Counted from the first letter of the stretch, positions 44,527-53,166 are shown. The stretch: 64,000 nucleotides of DNA from Grimontia celer (GCF_900055185.1 NZ_FIZX01000002.1:624586-688585), one strand, 5' to 3'. The notes: generated by a model not told the origin, from the sequence alone. Made by a program: numbers and translations.

Positions 44527-44991
44527 TTATAAACGGGTAATTAACTGGGTATGTGCGGAGACTTCATCCTTGATGAGCAGGAATTCTGGATCTTCGTAGA
44601 TGACATCCAGCTTTGCCAGACAGCTTCCCTCTTCGAAAAACAAGTAAGGCGTCGCATGCAAAAAATTGGTGGTCTTGTTTAGGTTATCGACATAGACCAA
44701 TTCGACATCACATTGAAAAAGGAAACTGGAATCGAGTGTTGATGCTAGGTGTCCCGTCAGCTTCACCAGACTGGTTTGTTCAGTACTACCATCTTCTATG
44801 CTTGAAACATGGATGATGGAACGACCATCAACAGCAGTCTGGCCTTTGGCAATGGTAGTACTGCGATCGGGATGAACTTGCACGAGGAAGTGCTGGTAAT
44901 GACCAGACATTAATTGTTGTTGCCAGGGTAAGGCCAGTACACCGATAAACACGCTGGTGCTAAGAACGAGAAAAGCAATGGTGACTTTCAT
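44527..44991 (-). CDS. ToxS-like periplasmic effector protein
   Basis: A 154-residue protein with one N-terminal membrane segment (residues ~3-20) and a periplasmic domain, the topology of ToxS, TcpH or VtrC partners. Similarity in sequence is not obvious, so the call rests on topology and on coupling. Its ATG overlaps the stop of the ToxR-like gene by four bases (ATGA). Two cysteines (F-Q-C-D-V and G-S-C-L-A) could form a disulfide. Such proteins stabilise the membrane activator and may bind bile acids or lipids. The longer frame to 45093 is rejected in favour of this start. Confidence 0.7.
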   Translation of the reverse strand: MKVTIAFLVLSTSVFIGVLALPWQQQLMSGHYQHFLVQVHPDRSTTIAKGQTAVDGRSIIHVSSIEDGSTEQTSLVKLTGHLASTLDSSFLFQCDVELVYVDNLNKTTNFLHATPYLFFEEGSCLAKLDVIYEDPEFLLIKDEVSAHTQLITRL

Positions 44992-45782
44992 TTTCTTTGC
45001 TCCACAAATTGTTTGATTTGAGCTGCGACGACGGGAAACTGCCCCGAGCGATAAGTGAGGTTGATGGCGTCTTTTGCTTGGCGATGGAACCATGAAAGCT
45101 CATTTTCACCACCTCCGAGCCCGACAAAAACGACACAATCACACTGGTTTGAAGCGAGTAATCGCCTGAGAGGCAGCGAGAGTTTTACAGACGGGGATTT
45201 AATCAGCACCAATTCACCAACATGCTGTTTGGTTAATGCTAAGTGGGGGGCTGGCCAGGGAGCGAAATCCAGTTTGACGGAGAGAATGGCAAGTGTGGCA
45301 AATGCCAAGGCGATAGAGAGTGCGTTGAGTGCTGCTTTTATATAGCTCGGGCGGATGGGGATCTGATGATTTTGATGATTGCTCTCCGAAGCTACTTGTT
45401 GCTGCTCGGGCAAGGAATCGAGATCCTTGTTTGGATTGGGTAATGCTTCTGAGTGGCTGTGCTCGAGGGTACTTTCCAATGGAATCTCAATGCATTGTAC
45501 TCTGCCCGGTAGTGCGCGATATCCCACTCTTGGAGCCGTAACGATTGGGCTCTCTTTGACACCAAGTTTTAAAAAAGCGTGCCTTAAAGTGCTGATGGAT
45601 TTGGCCAGTGAGGTATCACCCACACAGACGTTTCCCCAAGCGTGGGTAATAATTGTTTGCTTCTCGAGCACATCCGGCGCGCGCTCTAGCAGTAACTCTA
45701 GAATCAGTCCTTCCCGGTGACCAATACCCACACTTCGTGTATCAGTAAATATCCGGTTTTCTACTGGATCAAATTTTATCAT
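44988..45782 (-). CDS. ToxR-like membrane-bound transcriptional activator
   Basis: A 264-residue protein with a cytoplasmic N-terminal winged helix of the OmpR/ToxR type (residues ~5-95; motifs L-I-L-E-L-L-L-E, W-G-N-V-C-V-G-D-T-S-L-A-K-S-I-S-T-L-R, P-R-V-G-Y-R), a Gln/Asn-rich linker, one transmembrane helix (~149-167) and a ~95-residue periplasmic domain. No receiver domain is present. The ATG at 45782 was chosen because AGGA sits six bases upstream. ATGs at 45788 and 45800 are alternatives. It is followed by a coupled ToxS-like gene and then the aerolysin homologue, so it probably activates that toxin gene. Confidence 0.88.
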   Translation of the reverse strand: MIKFDPVENRIFTDTRSVGIGHREGLILELLLERAPDVLEKQTIITHAWGNVCVGDTSLAKSISTLRHAFLKLGVKESPIVTAPRVGYRALPGRVQCIEIPLESTLEHSHSEALPNPNKDLDSLPEQQQVASESNHQNHQIPIRPSYIKAALNALSIALAFATLAILSVKLDFAPWPAPHLALTKQHVGELVLIKSPSVKLSLPLRRLLASNQCDCVVFVGLGGGENELSWFHRQAKDAINLTYRSGQFPVVAAQIKQFVEQRK

Positions 45783-46469
45783 TTGCATTCCTGCTTGCAT
45801 TGTAAATTTGACAAATGCATAAGAAATAGAATCTCCCTGAAGGATATCTATATGGGATTTTAGTGGATTATTAAAGTGAAATTTACAACGTTAAAAATAT
45901 ACTCTATGTTTCCTGTTTATATTTAAATTCCATTGTTAACTAATATATTAATAAAGTGGTCATGACATAATCCCCCTAAGTGTTTGAAAAAGCGTTAGGC
46001 GATATGTGAATCTATTATCTTCTCTTTATCAGTGGTTTGGGTGTAATCGGTTGCATGGGTCGAATGCAGTTTTAACTGAGTGCCATTACTTGCATATATT
46101 CGAGAAGAGGTGTTTGAATAATTTCTTGACACTCTTTTTATGGATTCTCTTTCTGCTAAATTGTCATGGTTTTGTTATTTTTATGTCATTCCTAAAATCT
46201 ACTTCTTGATATAAAAAAGGTTCTTATGTCTGCATGTTATTCTAGTCATTAATATTTCTGTTTTTAAGAGGGATATTTCGATGGCCTTGATGGACAAAAC
46301 CGATGCGTAAGGAGCAAGTTGAGGTTTTTGGTAACGACGGACCTGATAACTGGAAGATTTCGGCGGATAGACAACCAAATCGGCCTTTTCTTTGATGTAG
46401 CCCATCAAAATGTTCTGCTGCTTAGGTTTAAGGTGTTGCCTCATCCCGCAGAAAAGAAGTCGCACTCCG
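45783..46469. other. AT-rich divergent intergenic region
   Basis: About 690 bases, markedly AT-rich, between the ToxR-like gene and the PepT-like gene. Short frames exist on both strands but none has convincing coding character or a good ribosome binding site. AT-richness is what H-NS-silenced, ToxR-type-controlled regions often show. Confidence 0.4.
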
Positions 46470-47576
46470 ATGACAAAGATTAATCAAGAAAGACTGGTTG
46501 AGCATTTTATTGAGCTGGTGAAAATTGACAGCGAGTCTGGCAACGAAAAAGCCATGGCAGAAACGCTAGCAGAACAACTGGGTCAGATGGGTTTTGAAGT
46601 CAGCAAGCTTCCAGTACCTGAGCATATTACTAACGGTTTCAATATCTATGGAAAACTGGCGGGCTCACTGGAAGGAAGCACTGTATTCAGCAGCCACATG
46701 GATACCGTTACACCGGGTAATGGCATTGAGCCGGTTATTGAAGAAGGCATTATCCGCTCCAAAGGCAACACGATTCTGGGTGGCGATGACAAATCTGGTA
46801 TTGCTGCTGTTATGGAAGCGGTTCGCACCATTCAGGAAAATGGGGAAGCGCATAAGACCATCGAAGTTGCGTTTACCGTTTATGAAGAGCTGGGCTTGGA
46901 AGGTGCTAAACACTTCGACATGAGCAAAATTGAATCCCAGCAAGCGATCGTGCTGGATTCAGGCGGTCCAATTGGCACCATTATTACGACTGCGCCTGGT
47001 CAGCAAAGCCTGAAAATCACCGTAAAAGGAAAACCGGCGCACGCTGGCCTTGCGCCTGAAACGGGCATCAATGCTCTGACTGTAGCATCTGATGCGATCA
47101 GCCAAATGAATCTGAGCCGTATCGACGAAGAAACCACGGCTAACATCGGTGTGGTTCGCGGCGGTCAGGCGACAAACATTGTCATGCCTGAACTGTACAT
47201 AGAAGCAGAAGCACGCTCACTGAATGACGACAAGCTGGCGAAGCAGGTTGAACATATGGTTTCAACCTTCGAAGCCGCGGCGGAAAAACACGGCGCTGGT
47301 ATCGAGATTGATTCTACCCGCTCTTACAACGCTTACCAGATTGCAGACAGCGATCCGCACGTTGTGGCCATCAAAGCAGCTTTCGAAGCCAATGGTATCG
47401 AGCCGATGACTAAACCAACAGGTGGCGGCTCAGATGCGAATATCTTTAACGAGAAAGGCTTGAAAACCGTGAACCTCTCTACTGGGATGGCGAAAGTGCA
47501 CACGACAGAAGAGTTCATCGCCATTGCAGACCTGATTGCTATCAGTGAATTTGTGCGTACCTACGTGACGCGTTAA
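46470..47576 (+). CDS. PepT-like M20 metallopeptidase
   Basis: A 368-residue di-zinc aminopeptidase of family M20, related to tripeptidase PepT. Metal and catalytic residues are visible: H76 and D78 in S-H-M-D-T-V, D107 in G-G-D-D-K-S-G, the general base E139/E140 in Y-E-E-L-G, D163 in L-D-S-G-G and H344 in K-V-H-T-T-E-E. It probably releases N-terminal residues from short peptides in the cytoplasm. The frame extends 20 codons upstream, but the ATG at 46470 matches the family start M-T-K-I-N-Q-E-R-L. Confidence 0.9.
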   Translation: MTKINQERLVEHFIELVKIDSESGNEKAMAETLAEQLGQMGFEVSKLPVPEHITNGFNIYGKLAGSLEGSTVFSSHMDTVTPGNGIEPVIEEGIIRSKGNTILGGDDKSGIAAVMEAVRTIQENGEAHKTIEVAFTVYEELGLEGAKHFDMSKIESQQAIVLDSGGPIGTIITTAPGQQSLKITVKGKPAHAGLAPETGINALTVASDAISQMNLSRIDEETTANIGVVRGGQATNIVMPELYIEAEARSLNDDKLAKQVEHMVSTFEAAAEKHGAGIEIDSTRSYNAYQIADSDPHVVAIKAAFEANGIEPMTKPTGGGSDANIFNEKGLKTVNLSTGMAKVHTTEEFIAIADLIAISEFVRTYVTR

Positions 47577-47590
47577 TCGACTGATAAATA

Positions 47591-47615
47591 AAAACCGCCT
47601 TCGGGCGGTTTTTTT
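47591..47615. terminator. Bidirectional intrinsic terminator
   Basis: AACCGCC-TTCG-GGCGGTT with A-rich and T-rich flanks, between the peptidase and the convergent LysE gene. Confidence 0.9.
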
Positions 47616-47623
47616 ACCTGCTT

Positions 47624-48232
47624 TTATTGTCCAAACCAAGGGAGATAAATTTGCTGATGGGCGATGTCTAATGCAACGTAGACCAACAGAATGGACATGC
47701 TGATATTGAACACCCGGAAATAAACGGGGTTCGCGATGCGCTTGCCAAGCAGGCTTCCGATGAGCGAATAGGAGGCGGGAGCGCCAAAAGCCAGTATGGT
47801 CAAGATCCCAATCCAGAACAGACTCTCTATCCCGTGGATGTCAGCAGCAGGGAACTGAATCGTCACAATGGGGAGCGTCGCAATGATGCCCTTGGGGTTA
47901 AGCAATTGCAGCACCAATCCATCGCGGAACGTCATCATACTTTCATTACGTGAACTCTCATTGATATCCACTTTCGCCTTTGCCAACTTCCACGCGATGT
48001 AAAGAATATAGCTGCAACCAATAACACTGATATAAGGAAGGGAGGTCGTGGAAACCAGCGTACCGCCAATCAGTGACATTGAAATGAAGAGGATCAGCAT
48101 TGCGGTGGCGACGCCAGCGAAGAAACCAAGATCCTCTCGCGTGCGATTTTGAAGTCCGCCATTCAGGCCAAGAAGATTCACAGGGCCCGGAGAATACATA
48201 ATGCCAAAGGCATATGCCCAAAGTTCGAACAT
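47624..48232 (-). CDS. LysE/RhtB family exporter
   Basis: A 202-residue inner-membrane exporter with about six helices and the N-terminal Y-S-P-G-P-V-N family motif. L-N-P-K-G-I lies mid-protein. AAGGAC lies before the ATG. An AraC-type regulator gene ends 33 bases upstream on the same strand, so the two are probably co-transcribed and the regulator may control export of its ligand. The substrate is unknown, probably an amino acid or similar. Confidence 0.9.
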   Translation of the reverse strand: MFELWAYAFGIMYSPGPVNLLGLNGGLQNRTREDLGFFAGVATAMLILFISMSLIGGTLVSTTSLPYISVIGCSYILYIAWKLAKAKVDINESSRNESMMTFRDGLVLQLLNPKGIIATLPIVTIQFPAADIHGIESLFWIGILTILAFGAPASYSLIGSLLGKRIANPVYFRVFNISMSILLVYVALDIAHQQIYLPWFGQ

Positions 48233-48265
48233 AGGAAGTCCTTTTCAGAAATCAGAGAGGGAAAT

Positions 48266-49111
48266 TTAGTTAGAGATTTGAAGCTGGTATTGCTTTGGCG
48301 TCATACCATAGACGCGCTTGAACCTTCGATTGAAATGGCTACTGTCGGCAAAACCGAATTCCTGAGCAACATCGCTTGCGGACTGTCCGCTTTCCAGCGC
48401 TTTGCGAGAACCATTAATACGACAATTGATGACGTATTGGTGAGGCGTAATACCAAACTGCGCCCGAAACTGACGGATAAAGTGATACTTTGACATGTTG
48501 GCAGCATCAGCAAGATCATCAATGGCGATATCTTTAGCGAGGTTGTCCTGCACAAAATCTTTGGCGCGTATTAGCAAGGTATCTCTGCGGTTTGTTGGCG
48601 TGACTTCATCTAGCATGCCAGCTAATGACACCAGAGTATGTGAGAGGTTAAAGAGTGCAGATTCCTGCTCAATACGATGGCAGGAGGGATCTTTAATTAG
48701 GCTGGAAAGGATCAACGCCTGATTGCGGAGTTTAACATCGTTAAGTAAGCAGCCTTTGATTCGCAGCGCCGATGGTGCCTTCACGCCAAGCGCTTTGACT
48801 TGAGCGGTAATGCTGTCTGGGTGGACATAGAGCATCAAATACTCGAGGTTTTGGTCTCCTCCCGAACTTCCATCATGAACATCTTCCGGATTGAATAGGA
48901 TAACGCCGCCTTCAGGACTTCTATGGAAAGCGCTCTGACAGAAAAAATCCTGCCTGCCTTTAAGGGTCACACCAATAGAAAACTCTTCGTGGGCGTGTTT
49001 GTCGTAAGTGAAGTCGCTCATATTTGCGTCAAGCACAGCTACACCTTCAAGGTGCTCACTGTTTACAAACTGGAAGCGATTGTCTGTGTCCACGTCCGTT
49101 CCCTCATCCAT
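48266..49111 (-). CDS. AraC-family transcriptional regulator
   Basis: A 281-residue regulator with an N-terminal cupin-like sensing domain (H-A-H-E-E-F-S-I-G-V) and two C-terminal helix-turn-helix motifs (I-D-D-L-A-D-A-A-N-M-S-K-Y-H-F-I-R-Q-F and A-S-D-V-A-Q-E-F-G-F-A-D-S-S-H-F-N-R-R-F). It belongs to the AraC type commonly encoded beside LysE exporters. The ATG at 49111 is preferred; a TTG at 49165 would lengthen it and neither has an ideal binding site. Confidence 0.9.
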   Translation of the reverse strand: MDEGTDVDTDNRFQFVNSEHLEGVAVLDANMSDFTYDKHAHEEFSIGVTLKGRQDFFCQSAFHRSPEGGVILFNPEDVHDGSSGGDQNLEYLMLYVHPDSITAQVKALGVKAPSALRIKGCLLNDVKLRNQALILSSLIKDPSCHRIEQESALFNLSHTLVSLAGMLDEVTPTNRRDTLLIRAKDFVQDNLAKDIAIDDLADAANMSKYHFIRQFRAQFGITPHQYVINCRINGSRKALESGQSASDVAQEFGFADSSHFNRRFKRVYGMTPKQYQLQISN

Positions 49112-49192
49112 CTCTTTAACATCTTTGCAAAATATAGAAGGGAGAGGAAACGAAAACTTGAACAAAATTGCGCGATTTTTCTATTTATCGCG

Positions 49193-49537
49193 CTATTCGG
49201 TAGGTATCACCATTTGGCGAATATGCTGACGAAGCTCCTTCGCGTTCGATTCTGTGAGTAAGAGATTGGCGAGAGAGACCATCGCGATGGCAAAATAGGC
49301 GCCTGACGATAGAAATGATCCCCAGCTAAAGGAAGCGAAGGTCATAAACGAAAAAAGGCCTATCAAACAAAGTTGAGCCAGTTGGTTGTAATTGATGGCA
49401 AGGATCCCCGTGGCGGGATCGTTTTCAATGTTGACGGGCAAAGTACTCCATCCCCATTTCACACGTACCTTGCCGTCTTTTAATACTGCGTTAAAGCCAT
49501 TTTCCCTGAGGTGTTGGCTGAGTTTGTCTAAATCCAT
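49193..49537 (-). CDS. Small membrane protein of unknown function
   Basis: A 114-residue protein with a soluble N-terminal ~50 residues (D-G-K-V-R-V-K-W-G-W) and two hydrophobic helices at about 52-92, ending in a short basic/charged tail. Family not recognised. Its ATG shares one base with the stop of the zinc-ribbon gene upstream, so the pair is translationally coupled and probably acts together at the inner membrane. Confidence 0.72.
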   Translation of the reverse strand: MDLDKLSQHLRENGFNAVLKDGKVRVKWGWSTLPVNIENDPATGILAINYNQLAQLCLIGLFSFMTFASFSWGSFLSSGAYFAIAMVSLANLLLTESNAKELRQHIRQMVIPTE

Positions 49538-49761
49538 TAAATGCCGCCGATGCTATCTGTATGCCCAAATGTGGAGCCACAACAATCGCATTGTTGATAG
49601 GAGCTGCCAAGCACCAGATCCATAGAGTTAGAAAGAACGATTGTTGCGCGTTGAAATAAAGTGGCATCGGGTTCAGCTTTTCGTGGTTCAAGTTGCACCA
49701 GTGTGTGGGCAGTCAGTTTCCCGCAATCACTGCAGTAAAGTTTGTTCTCTTGTTCTGCCAT
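49537..49761 (-). CDS. Small zinc-ribbon protein
   Basis: A 74-residue protein with two C-x-x-C pairs, Y-C-S-D-C-G near the N-terminus and Q-C-D-C-C-G-S near the C-terminus, which together would bind one zinc ion. AAGGAAGG lies before the ATG. It is coupled to the membrane protein gene that follows. The function is unknown. Such ribbons often mediate protein or nucleic-acid contacts. Confidence 0.75.
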   Translation of the reverse strand: MAEQENKLYCSDCGKLTAHTLVQLEPRKAEPDATLFQRATIVLSNSMDLVLGSSYQQCDCCGSTFGHTDSIGGI

Positions 49762-50443
49762 ATGTACCTTCCTTAGTTGTTTTCACTCTGAAGCCCTGTG
49801 AAAACGCCGTTCACACTGAATATCAGCCTACTTCAGGCTGATTGGAGAAATGAAGGCGGACAGGTGAAAGTGTGAAACCATTCGAAGTATTGAGCTCTAA
49901 ATGCCTTCTTTTTCGCCAACCTGTCAGCTTTTTTGGTGATGAGGATCGTCTTTGGCTTGGATCCTATTAAAGCTGGTTAATATACGATCAATTTCTGGCT
50001 GATTTTGTGTTGTTAAAATTCTCAAAGCGTGAGCATCGAGAAAAACAAATGAGATTCTTCGATGAGAATAGAGAGGATTATCTGAAGAATATGACGAAAT
50101 AAATGTTGATAGAAGTCTCATTAATAAAATAAATCTAGATTAGATCGCGTTTTATGTTGCGCGATCCTTAAATTGATAAAAAATATCAAGGTGTGGCGAG
50201 GAAACAACAAAAAATGAATTCAGCCATGTAGTAATTATCACTGTCTCCAAAAGGAAAGGGATCATTTCTTGGCGGTGATTTGGATCCTTTTTTTACTTAG
50301 TCCATGAAAAGGATCTTAATTTGAATTGAAGTGTATTGTTCAGAGAGCAGTGATTAGATCCTTATGGAAATAATCAACACCCTGAACCTATGACAAATGA
50401 AAACGCAGCTGTGCACTGGAAGCGAATTTTTTGGAGATGTGGA
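49762..50443. other. AT-rich intergenic region rich in GATC
   Basis: About 680 bases with no convincing gene. The main feature is the cluster of GATC sites and AAGGATC motifs described separately. Confidence 0.5.
49944..50363. repeat. Cluster of GATC sites with recurrent AAGGATC motif
   Basis: Nine GATC tetramers begin at 49944, 49960, 49986, 50143, 50163, 50260, 50283, 50312 and 50357, where chance predicts one or two. Four belong to the heptamer AAGGATC in either orientation (50163-50169, 50283-50289, 50309-50315, 50357-50363). A fifth copy lies just after the gene at 51091-51097. They may be Dam-methylation-sensitive or repressor-binding sites controlling the next gene. Confidence 0.5.
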
Positions 50444-51073
50444 ATGTTTGGGCAAGGCGATCTGCGAAATAAGCTCGTAAATTACGGTCGTAAACTCTTT
50501 TTGCAAGGACATGATGTTGGGGAAAGAGGAAACCTCTCAGCGCAGATGGAAGACGGGACTGTCGTCATTACCACCAAAGGGCTGAGGATGGGAAAGCTTG
50601 GGCGAGAGCACTTCTCTGTGGTCTCTCTAAAAGGGGACCTCATATCAGGCGATTTGCCGGAATGGGAATTTCAGCATCATTTAGATATTTATAACGCCAA
50701 CCCAAAACACAAAGCTATATTCACAATCACACCAAAACATATCTCTAAATTAATCTCTGAAGAAAACCTTAACAATGAGAATGTACTACCAGCGCTTTCT
50801 CCAATCGTGGCAATGAGAACAACAACGCTTCCTAAAATTCCACTATTTAGATCTTCTGGATCCCGCTTTCTTGCCGAAAAAGCCAAAAGCCATCATGCGG
50901 TCTTAATTGATAATATCGGTTTGGTGGTAATGGGAGAAGATCTCGAAGATGCACTCTGTAATGTTGAAGAGTTGGAAGAAACAGCCGCGCTAAGGATGCA
51001 GGCAGCCAATGATAACTTTCGATATTTGAGTAACGAAGAGATCGCGGAAATTAACGCGGTATTTGCGCACTAA
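50444..51073 (+). CDS. Class II aldolase-like protein without zinc ligands
   Basis: A 209-residue paralogue of the decarboxylase/aldolase at 58533: both begin with V-N-Y-G-R-x-L-F-L and R/A-G-N-L-S, share N-x-E-N-V-L and end in R-Y/F-L-S-x-E/D-E. The catalytic-type Glu is kept (E75). All three zinc histidines are lost: H94 and H96 of the paralogue become T94 and T96, and H161 becomes I158. It should therefore lack metal-dependent lyase activity and may be a regulatory or structural subunit, or a decaying copy. The intact frame and a good GGAG before the ATG at 50444 argue that it is expressed. A longer frame from 50390 is less likely. Confidence 0.85.
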   Translation: MFGQGDLRNKLVNYGRKLFLQGHDVGERGNLSAQMEDGTVVITTKGLRMGKLGREHFSVVSLKGDLISGDLPEWEFQHHLDIYNANPKHKAIFTITPKHISKLISEENLNNENVLPALSPIVAMRTTTLPKIPLFRSSGSRFLAEKAKSHHAVLIDNIGLVVMGEDLEDALCNVEELEETAALRMQAANDNFRYLSNEEIAEINAVFAH

Positions 51074-51103
51074 TATCTCTAAATATTCAAAAGGATCCAA
51101 GTC

Positions 51104-51136
51104 AAGAAGCTGGCATCAACGCCAGCTTCTTTTTTG
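51104..51136. terminator. Bidirectional intrinsic terminator
   Basis: AAGAAGCTGGC-ATCAAC-GCCAGCTTCTT followed by T. It separates the aldolase-like gene from the convergent DUF4332 gene. Confidence 0.9.
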
Positions 51137-51139
51137 TAT

Positions 51140-51544
51140 TTAATAGTGGATCGCGCGAGGAAGGTCTTTTGCCTGAGCAATCCAGTCTTCAACTTTGCTT
51201 TCACCTGGTAATTGGCGAACTAAGTTTTTCTCTTCATTCACCTCAGCCATCTTGGCTGCTAGATTTTCCGCATTACGTTGTGCTAATTCAGGGACTGTAT
51301 CGACACCTGCGAATTCCAGAAGATCGGCATATTGCGTACTGATCCCCTTCACTCGGGCCAGATCAGCGCGGTTAATCCACTTCAGCACGAGTTTTCTGCT
51401 GATCTCACTCTCTTCCGCTATGGATTTACGGCCTGAAGGCTGAGCACCTTTTTCCAGAAGCTGCTCAATGGTTGCAATACCAATCGCATTGAGCTTTTCA
51501 GCGTAGGTTTCACCAATACCTTCGATATCAACAAGCTTAGTCAT
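51140..51544 (-). CDS. DUF4332 helix-hairpin-helix protein
   Basis: A 134-residue protein made of tandem helix-hairpin-helix motifs: I-E-G-I-G-E-T-Y-A-E-K-L-N-A-I-G-I at the start and V-K-G-I-S-T-Q-Y-A-D-L-L-E-F-A-G-V in the middle, as in DUF4332. Such motifs bind DNA non-specifically, but the cellular role is unknown. The ATG at 51544 follows AAGGAG. The frame extends 31 codons upstream without support. It lies between the degenerate aldolase and the TRAP operon. Confidence 0.87.
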   Translation of the reverse strand: MTKLVDIEGIGETYAEKLNAIGIATIEQLLEKGAQPSGRKSIAEESEISRKLVLKWINRADLARVKGISTQYADLLEFAGVDTVPELAQRNAENLAAKMAEVNEEKNLVRQLPGESKVEDWIAQAKDLPRAIHY

Positions 51545-51818
51545 TTGCTCTTTCTCCTTAATCAATGAGCGAGAGGCCTGCATTTCTCCAGTGAAAAGAG
51601 AGAAATTTCGGAGCGGGAAATACAGGCTAATACCCAAACTCGCTGAATCCTGCAGCTTCAGGTTGTTTGGGTATATCTATCGACTCAGGCCGGAGCAGAA
51701 AGAAGTGTCCTGATTTTGGTACTTGAGGAAAAAGTAGAAATCTGGCGACTCAGTTAAACAAAACCGTGATTCAACAAATTTCAATCAGAGAGTGAGCAAT
51801 ATTATCAGATTACTGAAA

Positions 51819-51834
51819 TTAACGTATACATAAA
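51819..51834. promoter_or_regulatory. Distal GntR-type operator
   Basis: TTAACGTATACATAAA, centred on GTATAC. It is nearly the same as the proximal site 162 bases downstream. Dyads of this type are bound by FCD-class GntR regulators such as the one encoded in the operon. Confidence 0.55.
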
Positions 51835-51980
51835 GCATTGCTTATCAAGATGTTCCTGATAGTAAATAAGAGAATGAGCGCCTCATAAGTGAGGATATAT
51901 GTCTTTTGTGTCTCATTATTAGTTATTTAATCAGAAATTTTTCATTCCAAAGTGATCAATTCCTGCTATTGATAAAAATA

Positions 51981-51996
51981 TTAATGTATACATTGA
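51981..51996. promoter_or_regulatory. Proximal GntR-type operator
   Basis: TTAATGTATACATTGA contains a perfect 12-base palindrome, AATGTATACATT. It lies 80 bases before the dctP start, where a repressor would block the promoter. Confidence 0.65.
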
Positions 51997-52076
51997 GAGG
52001 GATTGTAATTGTTACTAGGATGTAAATGAAGCGTGCTTTCGAGGTACGTGGTTGCTACCAAACAAGGAGATTCACG

Positions 52077-53111
52077 ATGTTAGGACGTAGCTTCATTTAC
52101 ATGGCGATAGGGATGTCTCTCTCGTTGGGGAGTGTCGCTGGCACAGCGTCAGCGGCAACAACACTTAAAGTACAAACGTCTACTCAATCCGGCGGTTACT
52201 CATTTGGTTACCTGAAGGAGAATTGGTTACCGAAACTTGAGGAGATGACCGACGGTGAAGTAAGCATTGAATTACTTCCGATTAAGTCTGTGATGCCGCG
52301 AAACGAGACACCAGAAGGCGTAGCCGCAGGTATTCTTGGTGGTGATCTCACCTCTATCGCTTATTTCAGTGGCCGCAATCCGGCGTTCGCAATTCTTGGC
52401 GATCTGATAGCAGGTTACGACTCTCCAAAACAAGTGCAGGAGTTTTGCCGCAATGGCGGTGGCGCAGAAGCGCTACAGACTTTATGGGACAAAACATTAC
52501 CTGGACGAATTCATGTCGTTGGCTGCGGTGCCGTATCAAAAGAAGCTTTGGTTTCAAAAGTGCCTATCCGCTCAGTTGATGACCTCAAGGGCGTAAAAAT
52601 TCGATCACCAGAGGGCTTGGCTGCATCAGTATTCCGTGCTGCTGGCGCGAGCCCTGTCAATATTCCGTTTTCTGACGTTTTCACATCGCTTGAAAAAGGT
52701 GTAGTGGATGCCGCAGATGCCTCCGCTTATGTGAACAACGACAAAAACGGCTTTCACCAAATTGCTCAGTATCCTCTCTACCCTGGAATTCACTCCATGG
52801 CGGTGCACCAGTTTACGGTGAGTAAAAAGAAGTGGGACAAACTCACTCCTGAACAGCAGGATGCGCTCAAACAATGGTTTTACATGGCGTATGGCGATTT
52901 GCTCAACGCTTTGGATGATCAGGACAAATCTCTCGTTGCACGTGATACAGCAGATCCAAACATTGAGGTGATTGATTGGCCTCAGGCTGAGCGCGACAAA
53001 TTCCGCCGTATCGCTCAAGGGGCTTGGGAAGATACTGCCACCAAGTCGCCCGAAGCCAAAGCTGCGCTTGAGGCTCACTATAAGTTCATGCGGGAAAACG
53101 GACTGCTTTAG
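52077..53111 (+). CDS. dctP: TRAP transporter substrate-binding protein (DctP)
   Basis: A 344-residue periplasmic binding protein that captures an organic acid for the TRAP permease. A signal peptide ends near T-A-S-A. The conserved D-D-L-K-G-V-K-I-R-S-P motif carries the arginine that usually salt-bridges the substrate carboxylate. AAGGAG is seven bases before the chosen ATG; the frame runs 17 codons further upstream. First gene of a nine-gene operon that looks designed for a four-carbon sugar acid. The substrate itself cannot be read from the sequence. Confidence 0.93.
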   Translation: MLGRSFIYMAIGMSLSLGSVAGTASAATTLKVQTSTQSGGYSFGYLKENWLPKLEEMTDGEVSIELLPIKSVMPRNETPEGVAAGILGGDLTSIAYFSGRNPAFAILGDLIAGYDSPKQVQEFCRNGGGAEALQTLWDKTLPGRIHVVGCGAVSKEALVSKVPIRSVDDLKGVKIRSPEGLAASVFRAAGASPVNIPFSDVFTSLEKGVVDAADASAYVNNDKNGFHQIAQYPLYPGIHSMAVHQFTVSKKKWDKLTPEQQDALKQWFYMAYGDLLNALDDQDKSLVARDTADPNIEVIDWPQAERDKFRRIAQGAWEDTATKSPEAKAALEAHYKFMRENGLL

Positions 53112-53166
53112 CAGTGGGCGGGGAGCCTCGGGCTCCCTGTATAAGACTATTGGTTTGGTGTAATAA

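Larger units (their letters stand above)
51545..52076. other. Promoter region of the TRAP operon
   Basis: About 530 bases, AT-rich towards the operon, containing the two GTATAC palindromes annotated separately. No other gene was seen. Confidence 0.55.

Noticed and set aside
46006..46209. 67-codon frame on the plus strand in the AT-rich gap
   Set aside because: GTG start without a binding site, and composition that looks like translated AT-rich DNA.
46199..46465. 88-codon frame on the minus strand before the PepT-like gene
   Set aside because: No recognisable domain or convincing ribosome binding site, and it overlaps the upstream part of the peptidase gene. Coding is not excluded but not supported.
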